A DNA stretch of 64,000 nucleotides from Manduca sexta. Lineage: Eukaryota; Arthropoda; Insecta; Lepidoptera; Sphingidae. The number at the start of each line of letters is the position of its first letter. Within the stretch, counting starts at the first letter, position 1. A program made the position numbers and the translations under genes. Shown in pieces: positions 1-11,105 of this stretch. The DNA lies in the NCBI RefSeq assembly GCF_014839805.1, contig NC_051136.1:2852001-2916000 (forward strand), read 5' to 3'. The notes below the pieces were generated by a model, which saw nothing but the letters and a program-made list of their open reading frames with translations, searched no databases and was not told the DNA's origin.

Positions 1-967
1 GCGAGATCCATACAGCTCTTAGGAATTGTGGCCAGGATTTGCAAGTAATCAAGTACAAAATGATATATGTAAACTTTAGTTTGGATGATTTTTTTACGGT
101 CAAAGTGACCTCGGCACCTGATGGTAAGTGGAGGGAAGTAGATAGAAATCCAAATTAGTATCTTTCCAATACGAATACTACAGTGCTTACATGTTGTGTA
201 TGCGTACACTTTAAAAGACTTCTAATGAAATAATAAATAATAAAAACAAGTATACTTGTTAGAAATTCTCAATACTGGCCACCAATCTCCACAAACGCAA
301 CAGCAAGCTGTCGATTCATGTCGGTTTTCAATTTCCGATGTGAATAGTACTAACACTTGAATAACATGTTGGTTTGCTCGTGCTAGACGTTTGTAAAAGT
401 GGATAGCGACCACCGTAAGTATTTTGATAAGACGCACTAGTGGGTAGTCAGAAAAGCCACGTCTCAGGATCGACTTGATCTCTTATTTTCCTGATTTCCC
501 TAATCCAAATGACGTGGGATTAGTGCAACACTGTCTCACGCATGTCCCAAAAAACTAAGCCCGTTATTCATAAACATTATTTATGTAAGGACGGAGCAGT
601 GCTGTGATAACAAATTTGTTTTACAGTGCCGACGGCATGGCAGCCATCGCAGTGCGTAGACATAGGGCCGTTGTGATTGGTTAATATTGAGGTACAACTT
701 TAATCTAATTGGCTGTCTGATAAACAAAGCTGCAATCACAGGAATGCTCCGTCCTTAAATAAATAACGTTTATGAATAAGGGGGTAAGCTTTATAACTAA
801 ACCTTTCTGTAACGCTCTCGAAAAATTGTGTTGAGTCAACTCCACATCCGAGTAGACAAGAAAAAGGTAGCTGTTAAATAAAAATAATTCCATATTTTTA
901 TACAGATTCCAGTCTACTCACATTGCCTCTTCCTTCACGACTTTTTGCTTTACTTCCTTGTAACCAG
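1..967. other. Upstream intron of the Ig gene
   Basis: No exon is visible here. It holds a retroposon-tail fragment near 87-145 (GTGACCTCGGCACCTGATGG, related to the copy at 18370), the MITE at 561-784, and a pyrimidine-rich tract at 930-965 that leads into the exon at 968. Confidence 0.5.
561..784. mobile_element. MITE with about 38-bp terminal inverted repeats
   Basis: The left end CCGTTATTCATAAACATTAT, continuing to GGACGGAGCA, is mirrored on the right by TGCTCCGTCCTTAAATAAAT, continuing to GTTTATGAATAAG. There are only a few mismatches in about 38 bp. The 5-base word TAAGC occurs immediately outside both ends (556-560 and 785-789) and may be the target-site duplication. There is no coding capacity. 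The superfamily is not recognised. Confidence 0.75.
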
Positions 968-1099
968 GTGTAATATTACAGTGCCGGAGACGAACTTCCG
1001 GCTGATCCAAAACAAAACGGATGACGACACGGTCAACGTCATCTGTGCTGCGGACGGCGCGTTTCCTGCGCCAAACCTCACGCTCGCCACGCCGGAGAG
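968..1099 (+). CDS. Ig-superfamily surface protein, first visible exon (first half of Ig domain)
   Basis: This internal exon encodes the N-terminal half of an immunoglobulin-like domain. The reading frame gives VPETNFRLIQNK, then a B-strand motif VNVICAADGAFPAPNLTL with the first domain cysteine, and ends TPE plus two bases of an Arg codon. NKT and NLT are possible N-glycosylation sites. The donor is AG|GTGAGT at 1100. Two acceptors are possible. The AG at 966-967 has the better pyrimidine tract and would add CNIT in frame. The AG at 980-981 would start the exon at 982 in phase 1, the usual phase for Ig-domain borders. Codons are clearly GC-richer than the surrounding intron. The exon joins in frame to 7777-7946. 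Earlier exons (signal peptide, probably another Ig domain) must lie upstream of the window. The exact family is not recognised; insect Beat-like and related GPI/secreted IgSF proteins are the nearest idea. Confidence 0.8.
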
Positions 1100-1193
1100 G
1101 TGAGTAGTTTTGGCTTCATTATATCTCTCAAAGTGAGGTCATGCAGTTTTAATGAATAGTGTTACTTGATATATTTCATGGGGATGTGAGATC

Positions 1194-1433
1194 TGGTGGT
1201 AGGTCTCTCATATGTGAGAGTCCGCTTGGGTAGGTATCACAGCAATGTCTATTTCTGCCGCCAATCAGCAGTGTATAGCCACTGTTGTGTTCCGGTTTGA
1301 AGAACATTGAAGCCAGTGTAAACTACTGGACATAATCGCAGTGGAATACCAAACTATAATTAGTAATTTAAGGTGTTGGAAGGTGTTTCTACTGTTGGGC
1401 AGACGTATCGTTTACCATCAGGCGAACGGCAAA
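1194..1433 (+). repeat. Retroposon 3' segment, family C (GGTGGTAGGTCTCTCATATG)
   Basis: This segment closely matches 59560-59850 in the window. Shared landmarks are GTGAGAGTCC, the CTATTTCTGCCGCC block, CACTGTTGTGTTCC, and the end TTACCATCAGGCGAACGGCAA. It is a dispersed lepidopteran repeat, most likely the 3' portion of a non-LTR retrotransposon or a SINE that uses its tail. This copy lacks the final poly(A). Confidence 0.7.
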
Positions 1434-1439
1434 TTGATT

Positions 1440-3160
1440 GAAAGAAATAATAAAAAACCTATTATGTTTATCTATCAATAATTATTCTTTTCCAATGTTA
1501 ATAATAATTACAAAATTTATCATCATTTCCTTTAATATATTGACGACTTTTTTACTATCCACGGAAAGTCATATACCATACCATATTAGAGATAGAATTC
1601 ATTTCAAAAATTGTTCAAGTGGTCCAATAGTTTAATCAACTAAATAAAACGCAAGGCTCAGATAGATTATACTTCTCTGAAAAATAGACACCTTTATATA
1701 TTCTGATACGTTTGTTTCTAAAACAATAAATTTATGGCGTCGTATCGCGGTAACTGGATATTCATCGGCTTACCCCGAAATGCAACATTAGCATTATGAC
1801 CGGCTTACCGCTGGGACTCGTCTACGTGAAAATATAAACACAATTCAACATTCCTAGAGAAGTTTATTTAAAACAATTGTTTAAATCGTGGGTATCATAT
1901 CATGCTGTCGTTTAAATAAGCGTCGACTAAAATCTAAATTGTTATCATTATTGGCGATGGAAGTAATTTGTAACGTGTAAACGCTTTAAAGGTTTTCAGG
2001 TTTGAAATAATCCATGCTTGTCCAGAAGTTAACACTAAAAGAGAAATGAGAGTGCAAAAAATACTAACTAAATTACTAGATTATTTTAAATGGTCTATTT
2101 ATACTCATATGGTTGAGATCGCTCGTTGATCTAGTAGAAGTTGATAGTGTTTACATATCTTATTTATTTATATACTTTTAATTAAGTAGACTTTCATAAG
2201 ATATTTTTCACTGTAAAAACGGTTGCTAAACAATATAGTTATAGCACATTTAATAAAATGCAGGAACGTATTCTTGTATTGAATTCGGGACCATCTGCAG
2301 TCCATTCTGTTCCTCGTTCACGAACTTCGATTGCGCAACGCCAACGTAAAAAAAATCTCGCAATAGTTTTATCGAAGTTTCAGTTTGTTCTAATACATTT
2401 TCCACAACATTGACATTACGCAGCAACTTTTTATATCCAAGAAAATACTTTCGAAACTCATAACTCTTAACCTTGACAGGTCTACTCCGTTCCTTCTATC
2501 GCACGGCCGACGTGACACGTACTCGAATTATCCAATTTATGTTGACCTCCCACCCTCCCCTCGCTCTCACGTCACCGACTCACCTGGGGGGTGTACAATA
2601 GAATTTCACATGTCACGCTAAGCTGGCCACCGGTTGATGTATGTACTCATCAGGGAGGCAGCCGCATTGCGGTCACAGTCCACGTTATGCACTAATGTTC
2701 ATAGATGTGAAATATTAAAAGCGTTTGTCCTGTTTGATGTAGGATTGTATTGTGGTCGCGACAGATTTACTGCCCACGTCTGATTTCATTTTGCTCTTGT
2801 TCAATTTAATGATGTATTTAGTTTTAACTCAAGGTTCGTAGACATAGAATTTTTAAGGATCAAAGGGAACTCATAGATTTTTCGTAGACATAGCATTTTG
2901 AGTATAAAAATTATTTGTTATTTTTTAACTCATAACATAAGCGTGCCTTTGTTCATAAAAGGTTAGGCAGACGTATTTAATGGACTTTAATTTTATTAAG
3001 CTAATATCAGGCCAATGATATATCACGCCTTGTGCCCTTATTACTTAAATCTCATCTCAAGCAAATCAAATTAATTTTTAGATAAGTTTACCCAAGTTAT
3101 CATTACTCTACCTGCAAATCGAATAAAGAATCACACGACTGATATTCAAAGGACGGTGCC
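1440..3160. other. Intron sequence, no gene seen
   Basis: AT-rich intron. The patch at about 2470-2700 is GC-richer (CCCACCCTCCCCTCGCTCTC, then CACGTCACCGACTCACC). It includes a donor-like CAG|GTGAGT on the minus strand near 2580-2590, but no open exon long enough to call. It could be an enhancer or an old repeat. Confidence 0.3.
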
Positions 3161-3163
3161 TTT

Positions 3164-3352
3164 ATATCGTCGGTTTACTGCAAGAACTCACTAATTGCAT
3201 AAATATTCAAGAATATAATAGTGTTTTACTTCTTTTTAACATACTTATATCTAGGTTGATATAGCGAAAACAATATGACTAAAACTAAAAATGGCTTAAT
3301 TCATACTTTTGTATTTGTCAGTTAATAAGTTCTTGCAGTAAACCGACGATAT
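3164..3352. mobile_element. Small MITE with perfect 25-bp inverted termini
   Basis: ATATCGTCGGTTTACTGCAA plus GAACT at 3164-3188 is repeated exactly, in reverse complement, at 3328-3352. The element is 189 bp, AT-rich inside and non-coding. Perfect termini suggest a recent insertion. Confidence 0.75.
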
Positions 3353-3424
3353 GAACTATATGTAATAACTAAGTACCTCATCAGTAGTCTCTAGAGATAT
3401 ATAAGACCCAGCAATATACAAGTC

Positions 3425-3560
3425 AGTTTTTATCCCGGGGAAATTAAAGGTTCCCGGGGGAAAAATATGCGCGCGCAACTCCAACAATAGTTCTTATACA
3501 TGGAACTGTTATGGCATTAAGTCCGCTTCTCTTAATAGCTTTAACTTATTTTGTGGATTT
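3425..3560. repeat. Fragments of LINE tails
   Basis: TATCCCGGGGAAATTAAAGG, then a second CCCGGGGG, resembles the RTE-like tail seen at 48264. TATGGCATTAAGTCCGC at about 3510-3527 matches the LINE 3' tail at 22655-22680. Both are short remnants. Confidence 0.4.
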
Positions 3561-3894
3561 TATGATGTCTTATTAAATTTTGTTCAGTTTTCATTTTAGT
3601 ATTTTGTACCTACTTATTTTAGTCCACGGGGACTCGGTATTTGTAATACCTATTAAATATATTATATTACATTTTTTTTTTACACATACTACATCTAAAG
3701 AAAAATTTGTTAAACAAATGTACATGATTGGTAAGTTTATAATAAACTATATTATATTTATGATTCTAACAGCAGTTTTCGAAACACTTTTTTCGAAATG
3801 AAATGCCTACAACACTTTTCTGGAAGCAAAAGTAAAATTAATGTTGATGTACAAGCTAGCTGTCAAGCTGTTAGTCTAAATGAGTTCCAAATTT

Positions 3895-3975
3895 ATACAG
3901 AAATTTATGCGTTTAGAACAAACATCCAAACATCTTGACAAAACAATCGCATATATAATACTCGTATTAGTAAAA
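3895..3975 (-). repeat. Fragment of RTE-like tail family
   Basis: AACAAACATCCAAACATCTT, followed by GACAAA and TATAATACTCGTATTAGTA, resembles the end of the copy at 23395-23455. This is the minus-strand end of the RTE-like family. Confidence 0.4.
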
Positions 3976-4009
3976 ATAAGATTTTTACACAACCAAATGG
4001 CGACAGAAA

Positions 4010-4322
4010 GCGGCGATATGTAAAGTCGAGTGAAATGGACTGCCGAGATGAATGTCCGCAGTTTTAAAACTCAAGGGCACGTACGTTTGACTTTTCTAAG
4101 GTTATTTGCATATACTTTGTTAATTATCGCTTGCTTTAACGGCGAAGGAAAACATCGTGAGGAAACCTGCATACCTGAGAAATTCTCCATAAATTTGAGG
4201 GTATCAATCCACAGGTATTAATCCGCACTAGGCCAGTGTGGTGTGCTAAGGCCTATTCCCTCTCGGTAGTCGAGTAGGCCCGTTGCAGTGGGATAGTAAA
4301 TAATACACGGCTGATATTATTA
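4010..4322 (+). mobile_element. tRNA-derived SINE, family A (diverged copy)
   Basis: Runs from CGGCGATATGTAAAGTCGAG through TGGACTGCCGAGATGAATGT, the GGTGAAGGAAAACATCGTGA-like middle (here GGCGAAGG), GCACTAGGCCAGTGTGGTGT, and the terminal GGCTGATATTATTAT. Order and length match the best copy at 45611-45928. The B-box region (CAGTTTTAAAACTC) is mutated. Confidence 0.8.
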
Positions 4323-6002
4323 TATATGAATAAATGACGATAGAAGCAAGCTGCTTGTACAGGAATAACCCAAATTTTTCATACAGTGACGTCAAGAATG
4401 GAGTAGACAGCTAAACTTTCCCAGAAGCAGAGCACAGGGATTTGCTAATAAACGGTCACTAGTTCACTGCGCAGGGACCGAGCCGTAAGCTCGGTGACCG
4501 CATGCAATGATTGTTATTAACTCAATTTCGGAGCCGGTAAGCGTCATGTCATGACAACCAGGTTTGACATTCGAGTGTGTTAAACAGACTGTATTTGTAA
4601 TTATCGATACAACACTTGACTTCTACGAATAGTTAAAATCATAAAGAGATAAAATTTTGAGAACTGAAATCTGAGTGTGATAACGAGAAGTTCTACTTTC
4701 TTATGGTACAAAATACCTCGATAGATGCTTCACAAAAGGTATGCTTTACGTATAGAAAAAACGACAACCTAGACTATTACTTTAAAGATAAAAAAATCTA
4801 GGACAACCTAGACTATGAGACTACGCCGCAAATAACCCTTATATGCAAATGCTGTATAAACAAAATAAAGGCTTAAACTAACAAGATGGAACTGGAACAC
4901 ATAATCCGAAACATTAACACCTTATGAAAAATTGGCTATGAATATCGTGAACAAAGAACTTGGCGTCGTTTCAGACGCAAGATTAAACTGGGTACCATCG
5001 TTAACACCTGAACTCGACGCGTGCCAAGTGCCACATAATGCACGGTATTTTTTATTAAATTTTTAAAATGGCTCCCAAATTGCCTTGGGATGGTCTTGAG
5101 ATGGGTGCGTCAGACGCTTATAGTGGTTTCCACCGGAGCCGCGGTCTTAGAAGTCTTTACTTTATATTTGCAAAGAAATTGTGTATGTAAAGATTTTTGT
5201 GCTAGACCGACGTTCATGCAAAAGCGAATATTTGTCTATGAAAGCATTAAGGCGAAAATAGTACAGTGTAATTTTTTTGCTTACATTGTATTGATTTGCA
5301 GGTGTGGTTTCATAATCAATTAAAAGATTTTGACTGGTGTTGAATTCATATGTAAATTAATTTGGATGGAGTAGTTATTTTTGATTCTAGTGTTTCGAGT
5401 AAATGTAAAATAAACATGATTTTGGTTTTTCTATATTAAAAACAAAACATCAAACTTTCTTAGATGAGTAACGTTGATTGTAGAAATGCAATCTAACTTT
5501 ATTCTACTGATACACGTCACTCTAGCATTTGACAGTCTGACAGCATTAATATAATTTCAACTGACACAATAAAACAAAACATGATTAAAACTTTCACAAT
5601 TTTCAATACAATGATTCCAAACTAAAACGAAACCACTCGAGTTTCTAATTTAACTTTTGGAAAGCAACATAAACGTAGGGACCACACTCCGCAATGAATA
5701 CCCCTGAGAGATGCGTCTTATAAGAAATTTTATCACAAGACGAAGTTAGAAATGTTGAATAAAGGAAAGTTTTTAAAAGTGAGTGTTACTTTAATGTTAC
5801 ACTGCAGGACATTTGCTCTTATGTTATAGATGGTGAGAGCTCACATTGAGGTTGACATTTCTTAATACTTATGGATTATTGTTCTTCTTCCCCAGGTTTG
5901 GGCATATTTAATTTTGTAATTTAATCCGATGGAATGTTATTTCTGGACATATTAGGAGTTTGTTTTATAAGACGCATAATATTATAAAACATTGTTCCCA
6001 AA

Positions 6003-6175
6003 AGCTGTCTGTCTGTGTATGATCGATTTTCTCAAAATCTACTGAACGGATTTTTTCCAGTTTTTACTAAAAGATAGTGCAATTCTTGAGGAAGGTTTAG
6101 GTTAATAGTACATTACGATTTTATGTAAAGTGACTGAAAAACTTTGTGACAAATGATTTTCACGCGGGCACATAT
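6003..6175 (+). repeat. RTE-like LINE tail, degraded
   Basis: GTCTGTCTGTGTATGATCGA, then TTTCTCAAAATCTACTGAACGG, matches the start of the better copy at 48285. It fades into unique sequence before the usual GGCGAAGCCGCG end. Confidence 0.5.
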
Positions 6176-6301
6176 AAAATTTCTTAATGGACAATAAATT
6201 CATGAAAAGTCAATAGAAAAATAAATTGTGTTTTCTTTTAGAACTAATAGAATTCCTCGAACCATAATTTTTATTTCTCGTACCTGTACAATTATTAGTC
6301 T

Positions 6302-6645
6302 TCATGGTCTATATATGTCCAAAATTTTATTCAATCGTGCACCAATTTCTGGACGTACTAAGAAGCATATATCTTCACAATACATTTTGCTATGAGCAAC
6401 ATATTCCTTATTATCCCTCACGTTATTCACTTGAAGGAATTGTAGCTGAAACTTATTAGATAAATGCCTTACACTCAACGTGGCGTAGTCTCCAATGTAG
6501 AACAGAATACGATCCCCGAGAGTCGACTTGCAAACACGGATGTTCCCAAGTCCGTACGTAGTAATTGTACAAACGGCTGTATTGTTTAGTTGGGAATAAT
6601 TTAAGGCAAATACTGAATTCACGTTGTAATTAGGACTTTCTGGGT
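6302..6645 (-). CDS. Possible terminal exon of an unknown minus-strand gene
   Basis: An open frame of at least 106 codons on the minus strand (6622 down to 6302) can be extended upstream to an acceptor-like CCCAG near 6645. Visible segments include VNSVFALNYSQLNNTAVCTI, GLGNIRVCKSTLGDRILFYI and HSKMYCEDICFLVRPEIGAR. The frame has four cysteines and alternating hydrophobic residues, and the base composition is less AT-biased than its surroundings. An AATAAA on the minus strand (6268-6273) lies about 30 bases past the TGA, as for a real 3' end. No obvious preceding exon was found. The frame lies wholly inside the large intron of the Ig gene, on the opposite strand. I do not recognise the protein. 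It may be a nested gene, a pseudogene, or a chance frame. Confidence 0.3.
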
Positions 6646-6679
6646 ACGTCTTCCAAATTTTGGGTGTTTATTTTGAAAT

Positions 6680-7776
6680 ATGAAGTGAAGGGGTAAGCGT
6701 GGATTACTTATTTATTATATTGCCGTCCATGACCCCAGTTAATCCAGAAAAATATTGTGTCACTGCCGACCTTTATGAAGAAATGTAATTTTTTTTTGTA
6801 AAGGAGGTCATGTCCAGCAAATTGTGTTGTATACCAAACGTGTTAAGGTCGAAAATTATACACATTTTTAATATCAATTAAAATATAGTATAAAAGACTC
6901 ATTCGATGACGTAGTTGTATTGCATAAATGATCATGATGATGAGGTCTCGTGACCAATTACGGTCTCGGGTAAAGACCAAACAAGCTAGTCAATGGATGA
7001 TAAGTGATCTACCCACAAACAATCCTAATGTAGTTCATGCCTGAGTGAGTCAGTATTACTAGAGTACTAAGCACCTGGAACAATTCACCTATTGATAACA
7101 CCCACTATTAATTTACTACACAAAGCTGTATGAGACGGATATCCTCCTTAACAAGTGATTACCGTCAATGATAATCATTGTACTGCACCGCTGGATATGA
7201 TTCAATAATCACTTTGCGTACTAGTTTCACTATCGGATTAAATGAGTGTTTGTGCTCTCCAATATGGTGCGTTTTATATTGAAACTTGATTCTGCTCGTG
7301 ACGGTATGTACTTACGGAAACAGGGCTGTGTTTTTTTGGGATTTTATGTCACTCTTCACGTCTCCCTTGAATAAAGGTTATATTGGTAATTTTTGGAAAA
7401 AATATCGAAGTATAAAGTTGACTATAACTTATCAATTTTGAGTAAAGAAACAATAGACCAGTTGAAGAAAAGATTGATTAAATAGAAGTTATTTTTATAT
7501 TGTTAAGCTAAATTATAGTGTATACGTGCCTATCGCCTTATTTGTCTAGTCTAATGGAGGTCCTCTGTTTGATTCCCAGGAAAAGCAACATTTTGTGTGG
7601 GTTTTTTTTTTATACAACTTCCCCAGGATTGCGCCAAAGAGGATTAACGGTCTTTTTTAAATCTGGAACCAAAAGTACTAAACCTCAACATGCCTAAAAA
7701 TTTATTACACCGATCCCATATTACAGAAACAGGGGTAGTAGATAATAACAATATCTAACCAGTAACTTGTTTCCAG
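6680..7776. other. Intron sequence, no gene seen
   Basis: AT-rich. The only recognisable item is a tRNA-like SINE head fragment at about 7540-7605 (GTCTAATGGAGGTCCTCTGT, then TTGATTCCCAGG). Confidence 0.35.
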
Positions 7777-7946
7777 GCGTCTGGACGGCGTGTCTCATAA
7801 CCTGAAGCTGGTGAACGGCAGATACTCAGCAGTGGCCTTCGTGACCCTCAACGATGCCGACCTGCCGTCTCCAGCAGAATTCATCTGCACCTTGAGGATA
7901 TCGCAGGCCAAATACGCTGTAAGGAAAGAAGCTATTTATTATCCAG
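7777..7946 (+). CDS. Ig-superfamily surface protein, exon encoding second half of Ig domain
   Basis: The exon has acceptor TTTCCAG|G and donor CCAG|GTGCGT. It completes the Arg codon begun at 1098-1099 and reads RLDGVSHNLKLVNGRYSAVA, then FVTLNDADLPSPAEFICTLRI, ending YYP plus one base. The FICTLRI segment supplies the F-strand cysteine that pairs with the VIC cysteine of the preceding exon, so the two exons make one C-type Ig domain of roughly 90 residues. The F strand has Phe-Ile-Cys where many Ig domains have Tyr-x-Cys. The exon ends in phase 1, a typical domain border. There are no internal stops in this frame. The protein presumably acts outside the cell in adhesion or recognition; that is inferred from the fold, not from a recognised orthologue. 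Confidence 0.88.
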
Positions 7947-8079
7947 GTGCGTTTTTAATATATTAGAATTAAGATAAAAGTGTGTCGATATGTGCTGAAC
8001 AACAGCTGTGTTAGAAGTGTTTATTATAAGTTTGAAAGTTTGAATGCTTGGATAATAGTTAAAGTAACCTCAGAATGTG

Positions 8080-8205
8080 AATGAATTTGGATGAAGTTTA
8101 GCACACAGATGGAACAAATCCTGAATTAATATATAGGATATTTTTTTATCTTAATCTACGAATTATATGTGAACGGAGCCGCGAGCAAATATGCAATATT
8201 TTATG
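8080..8205 (+). repeat. RTE-like LINE tail, degraded
   Basis: TTTGGATGAAGTTTAGCACA, then a diverged middle, then GTGAACGGAGCCGCGAGCAA. The last block is the diagnostic end shared with 48264-48486 and 56480-56517. Confidence 0.55.
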
Positions 8206-8934
8206 GCAATTTTTAAAATGTTTAAAACCAGTATAAAAATATAAGATGAAGTCACTATGTTCTTTTAATGTCTGATAAGTTATTACCAATTTGTTAAGAA
8301 TTACATCATAACACAGCTTATGCTAAGATGGTTGTCGCCTTGTAGACATGGTGTGGGTGCTTTTCATTATATACAACATTTTCCCCATTATACACTTATT
8401 CTTAGAATTTTACTTGTGATAATATAGCCCTCAGTAACAATAAATGATTCTTTCTCTCATTTCGCTTATAATCAGTTGCATAACAGTCACAGGTTGATAT
8501 AGTATTATTATATTAATATTATTTATTTTATGAAGATCTCTCTTCGAAAATATATTATCTTCAACCTTTTATTAATTTGGACAGAGTACGTACAATACAA
8601 ATACTCTAACAATTTATAGCCTCTCATTGTGCTATAAAAAATAATTGAAGCAATAAACTACACTCAAACAAATATGGTCATAAATCAAAGGTATAAGTAG
8701 AAAATGTCTATTTATATGAATCAAAAAGTAAAACTAATGTAGAAGTAAATGTTTTTAACAATAATTATTGAGCACACTTTTTTACTTTTGAATTAATTTC
8801 AATAACGTTGATTCTTTTATGTGAATCTCCCTAGGTATTATTGTTTTGTGTATTTTTAATTTCTACAATGATCCTGTTCTTGTTTGTGGAATATTGTAGT
8901 CCAATGATGGTGAACTTTTATTGGTTAATAAGCA

Positions 8935-9165
8935 TTTTATTCCCGAAGGGCCTAGACACAACGAGCACCCATTTTACATCGCGTATATTCCGTCTCATGA
9001 TGTGATGGGGAGTCTACCGCTATATCTAGCATAAATTCCAGATTTGGAGTTGGTACTGAGTAGAAAAACCCAATATCACTTTGCCTTTCACGGTGATCGA
9101 ACCCGAAAACTCAGCACTGTATACGTAAATTATTAGTTGTAAATACGCCACTGAGGCAGTGACGT
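8935..9165 (-). mobile_element. tRNA-derived SINE, family B (minus strand)
   Basis: Read on the minus strand it runs from a tRNA-like head with B-box GGGTTCGATCACCG to a body whose reverse complement contains CATCACATCATGAGACGGAA and CGAGCACCCATTTTACATCG-like blocks, ending at CCCTTCGGG. The order is the same as in the intact copy at 42364-42615. Confidence 0.65.
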
Positions 9166-10271
9166 GATATTATTAAAAAAAACAATAATATGGCTGTAAA
9201 ATGTCAACCAAGGCCTACCTTATCTAGAGAGCCCCTTTTTAGCAACCTTATTTACGTCACAAGAAAGTTTTTGGTTGGCATATTATTGGCCAGCCCGGAT
9301 TATTTTTTAACGTGCCGCCACTGGCGTGCCATTGGTTCGCCCCTGTTGTAGATAATGTAATCAACAGTCACTTGATCTATGTTGCGAGTTATCCCTAACG
9401 GCTTACAAAGATGAGTATCATGCGGTACTTTGAATTTTAAATATTTTTCTGACGATGTTGATATCTCAGGATGCTTATCTCATATTTAAATAAAATAAAA
9501 AAAAAGCAAATTCGGTTCGCACCTCAACAATAAAACAAAGTAGTTCTTTTAAACTAACAAAGGGTTAAACCCGCTATAAAATACGATGTGAAACTGAAAG
9601 CTGTTTATTTATTTAAAACAAACAATTCAAACGTTTTGTAAGTCGACGGAACATCATTACCGAAGGCAAAAAAGCGGGAAGAATAAGGGATGCGAATATT
9701 TTTTAACGTCCGCCATGAAAATAACAATTTTGCGGTATAATTTGCGAGAGGGCCATTTTAAGCTTTTTATCAGAGAACTTTGTGTACACAGCCATATAAA
9801 AAGGACGTTTCCTGCAGAAGTCCTAGAGAATAATTTTTCGCTTCGTTAACTCCATTGTGGGAGGCAAAATGCGTTTAATAGAATATCGACGGAGCGCGGG
9901 CAAACATTTTTTGGGGTAACATCTCTAATGAAAAGTCAACAAGTCCTGAGGGCGCTGCGAGGAGCGATGGGATGTTCAAAGAGTATGATTGATAGTGTTT
10001 AGATGCGTCCCGAGTGTCACACTAATTTGTTACAGATGATGTTGGAGAATCGGATGGTATTGGAAATGTTTTATGGGTTTGCTATCGTGACTTTGACCTA
10101 GATATGAAATTACGTGAGAGAATTTTATGTATAGTAAAATTTCCGATAATTTCTAACCTCAGTGTTATAGTATAAAAGAACTTAATGAACTGAACTGCTT
10201 GATACTCCGTTAAATGCATAAGTCTTTTCATTGTTGGTTGAGAAAAATAAATCATTATAACGACTGATTCA

Positions 10272-10430
10272 ATATTACAATTAAACTGTTTTTCGGATTT
10301 TATCGCGGTTTTAATATGTTCGGTTTTTCTCGACGTTTCGAAGATTTTGCAGCCTTCGTGGTCACGGGGGGGACTGAGGTGTTGTTCAACCGCAAAGTTA
10401 AAGTTACAATACTACCTACATTTTACAAAT
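10272..10430 (+). mobile_element. MITE family M fragment (CGACGTTTCGAAGA core)
   Basis: TTAAACTGTTTTTCGGATTT, then TATCGCGGTTTTAATATG, TCGACGTTTCGAAGATTTTG, GCAGCCTTCGTGGTCACGGG and ACTACCTACATTTTACAA. This is one of about ten related copies in the window. The outer terminal repeat is missing. Confidence 0.75.
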
Positions 10431-10544
10431 AAACAACTTTTTAACTGATTCAATACCTCTATAATTTAAAAGAACATAATTCCTAAATATTAAATGAGTG
10501 GCATATCTAAACTGAACAAATATAAATGCTAAATTCTATTGCAG

Positions 10545-10616
10545 GTCCTATAAGCACAACTCCCGAGATGCCCACAGCAGCTGATATGCAACTGGCAGCT
10601 GCGGTTGGCTCGAAAG
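10545..10616 (+). CDS. Ig-superfamily surface protein, linker exon
   Basis: This is a 72-base exon with acceptor CTATTGCAG|G and donor GAAAG|GTAATT, phase 1 at both ends. Joined to the preceding exon it reads GPISTTPEMPTAADMQLAAA and then VGSK. This is a Pro/Thr/Ala-rich stalk of the kind that separates an Ig domain from a membrane anchor. The symmetrical phase means the exon could be skipped without breaking the frame. The small residues at its end (GSK, then G-A-N from the next exon) would suit a GPI attachment site. Support comes from the splice sites and from exact phase agreement with both neighbours. Confidence 0.8.
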
Positions 10617-10969
10617 GTAATTATTATGTTCCTTTCATATTACATTTAATATACGGTTAATCATATATTCTTTCTTAATGGAATTTTGAGAATCTTCTGT
10701 TAGTAGATCTAATCTTGGTTAAAGTTTGACATTATCCTCAAGTGACTTCGCTCAGCTTTTCTGTTGATTTTTTATCTAATTCAAATGGGACTGTTTTATA
10801 CTCTTGAGGTCAAAATTGATTAAGGATTAGTGACATTGGTAATTTTAAGGAAGCTATATCTTTTCAGAAAAAAGAAACTTTGTGTACAGACATTTTCTAC
10901 TTGAAATAAAATTTTTGCTCAATTTATCAGTAGAGTAGATAACAGTAGGGAAGAATGAAATTTTGTTAA

Positions 10970-11105
10970 AAGGCAAAGAAATTCCCTTAGTTACATTTCG
11001 TGGTCATTTTAACAAAAAAAAAATCAAAATTTAAGACAACGTAAATAAATTTAAAAGGGAAGCCGGTAGGAATCGGTTTGGATGGACGCTTCTCCACTGA
11101 TAGAT
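10970..11105 (-). repeat. Dispersed repeat, family G
   Basis: On the minus strand, AGAAGCGTCCATCCAAACCG, then ATTCCTACCGGCTTCCCTTT, matches 62180-62225 on the plus strand (GCGAAGCGTCCATACAAGCC, then GATTCCCACCGGCTTCCC). The 97-codon minus-strand frame at 10987-11280 overlaps this repeat and is not called as a gene. Confidence 0.5.

Noticed and set aside
2580..2670. Minus-strand Ig-like snippet (GGQLSVTCEILLYTP) ending at a CAG|GTGAGT donor
   Set aside because: It is only about 22 codons, with two stops just upstream and a poor acceptor. It is probably coincidence, despite lying in an Ig-gene intron.
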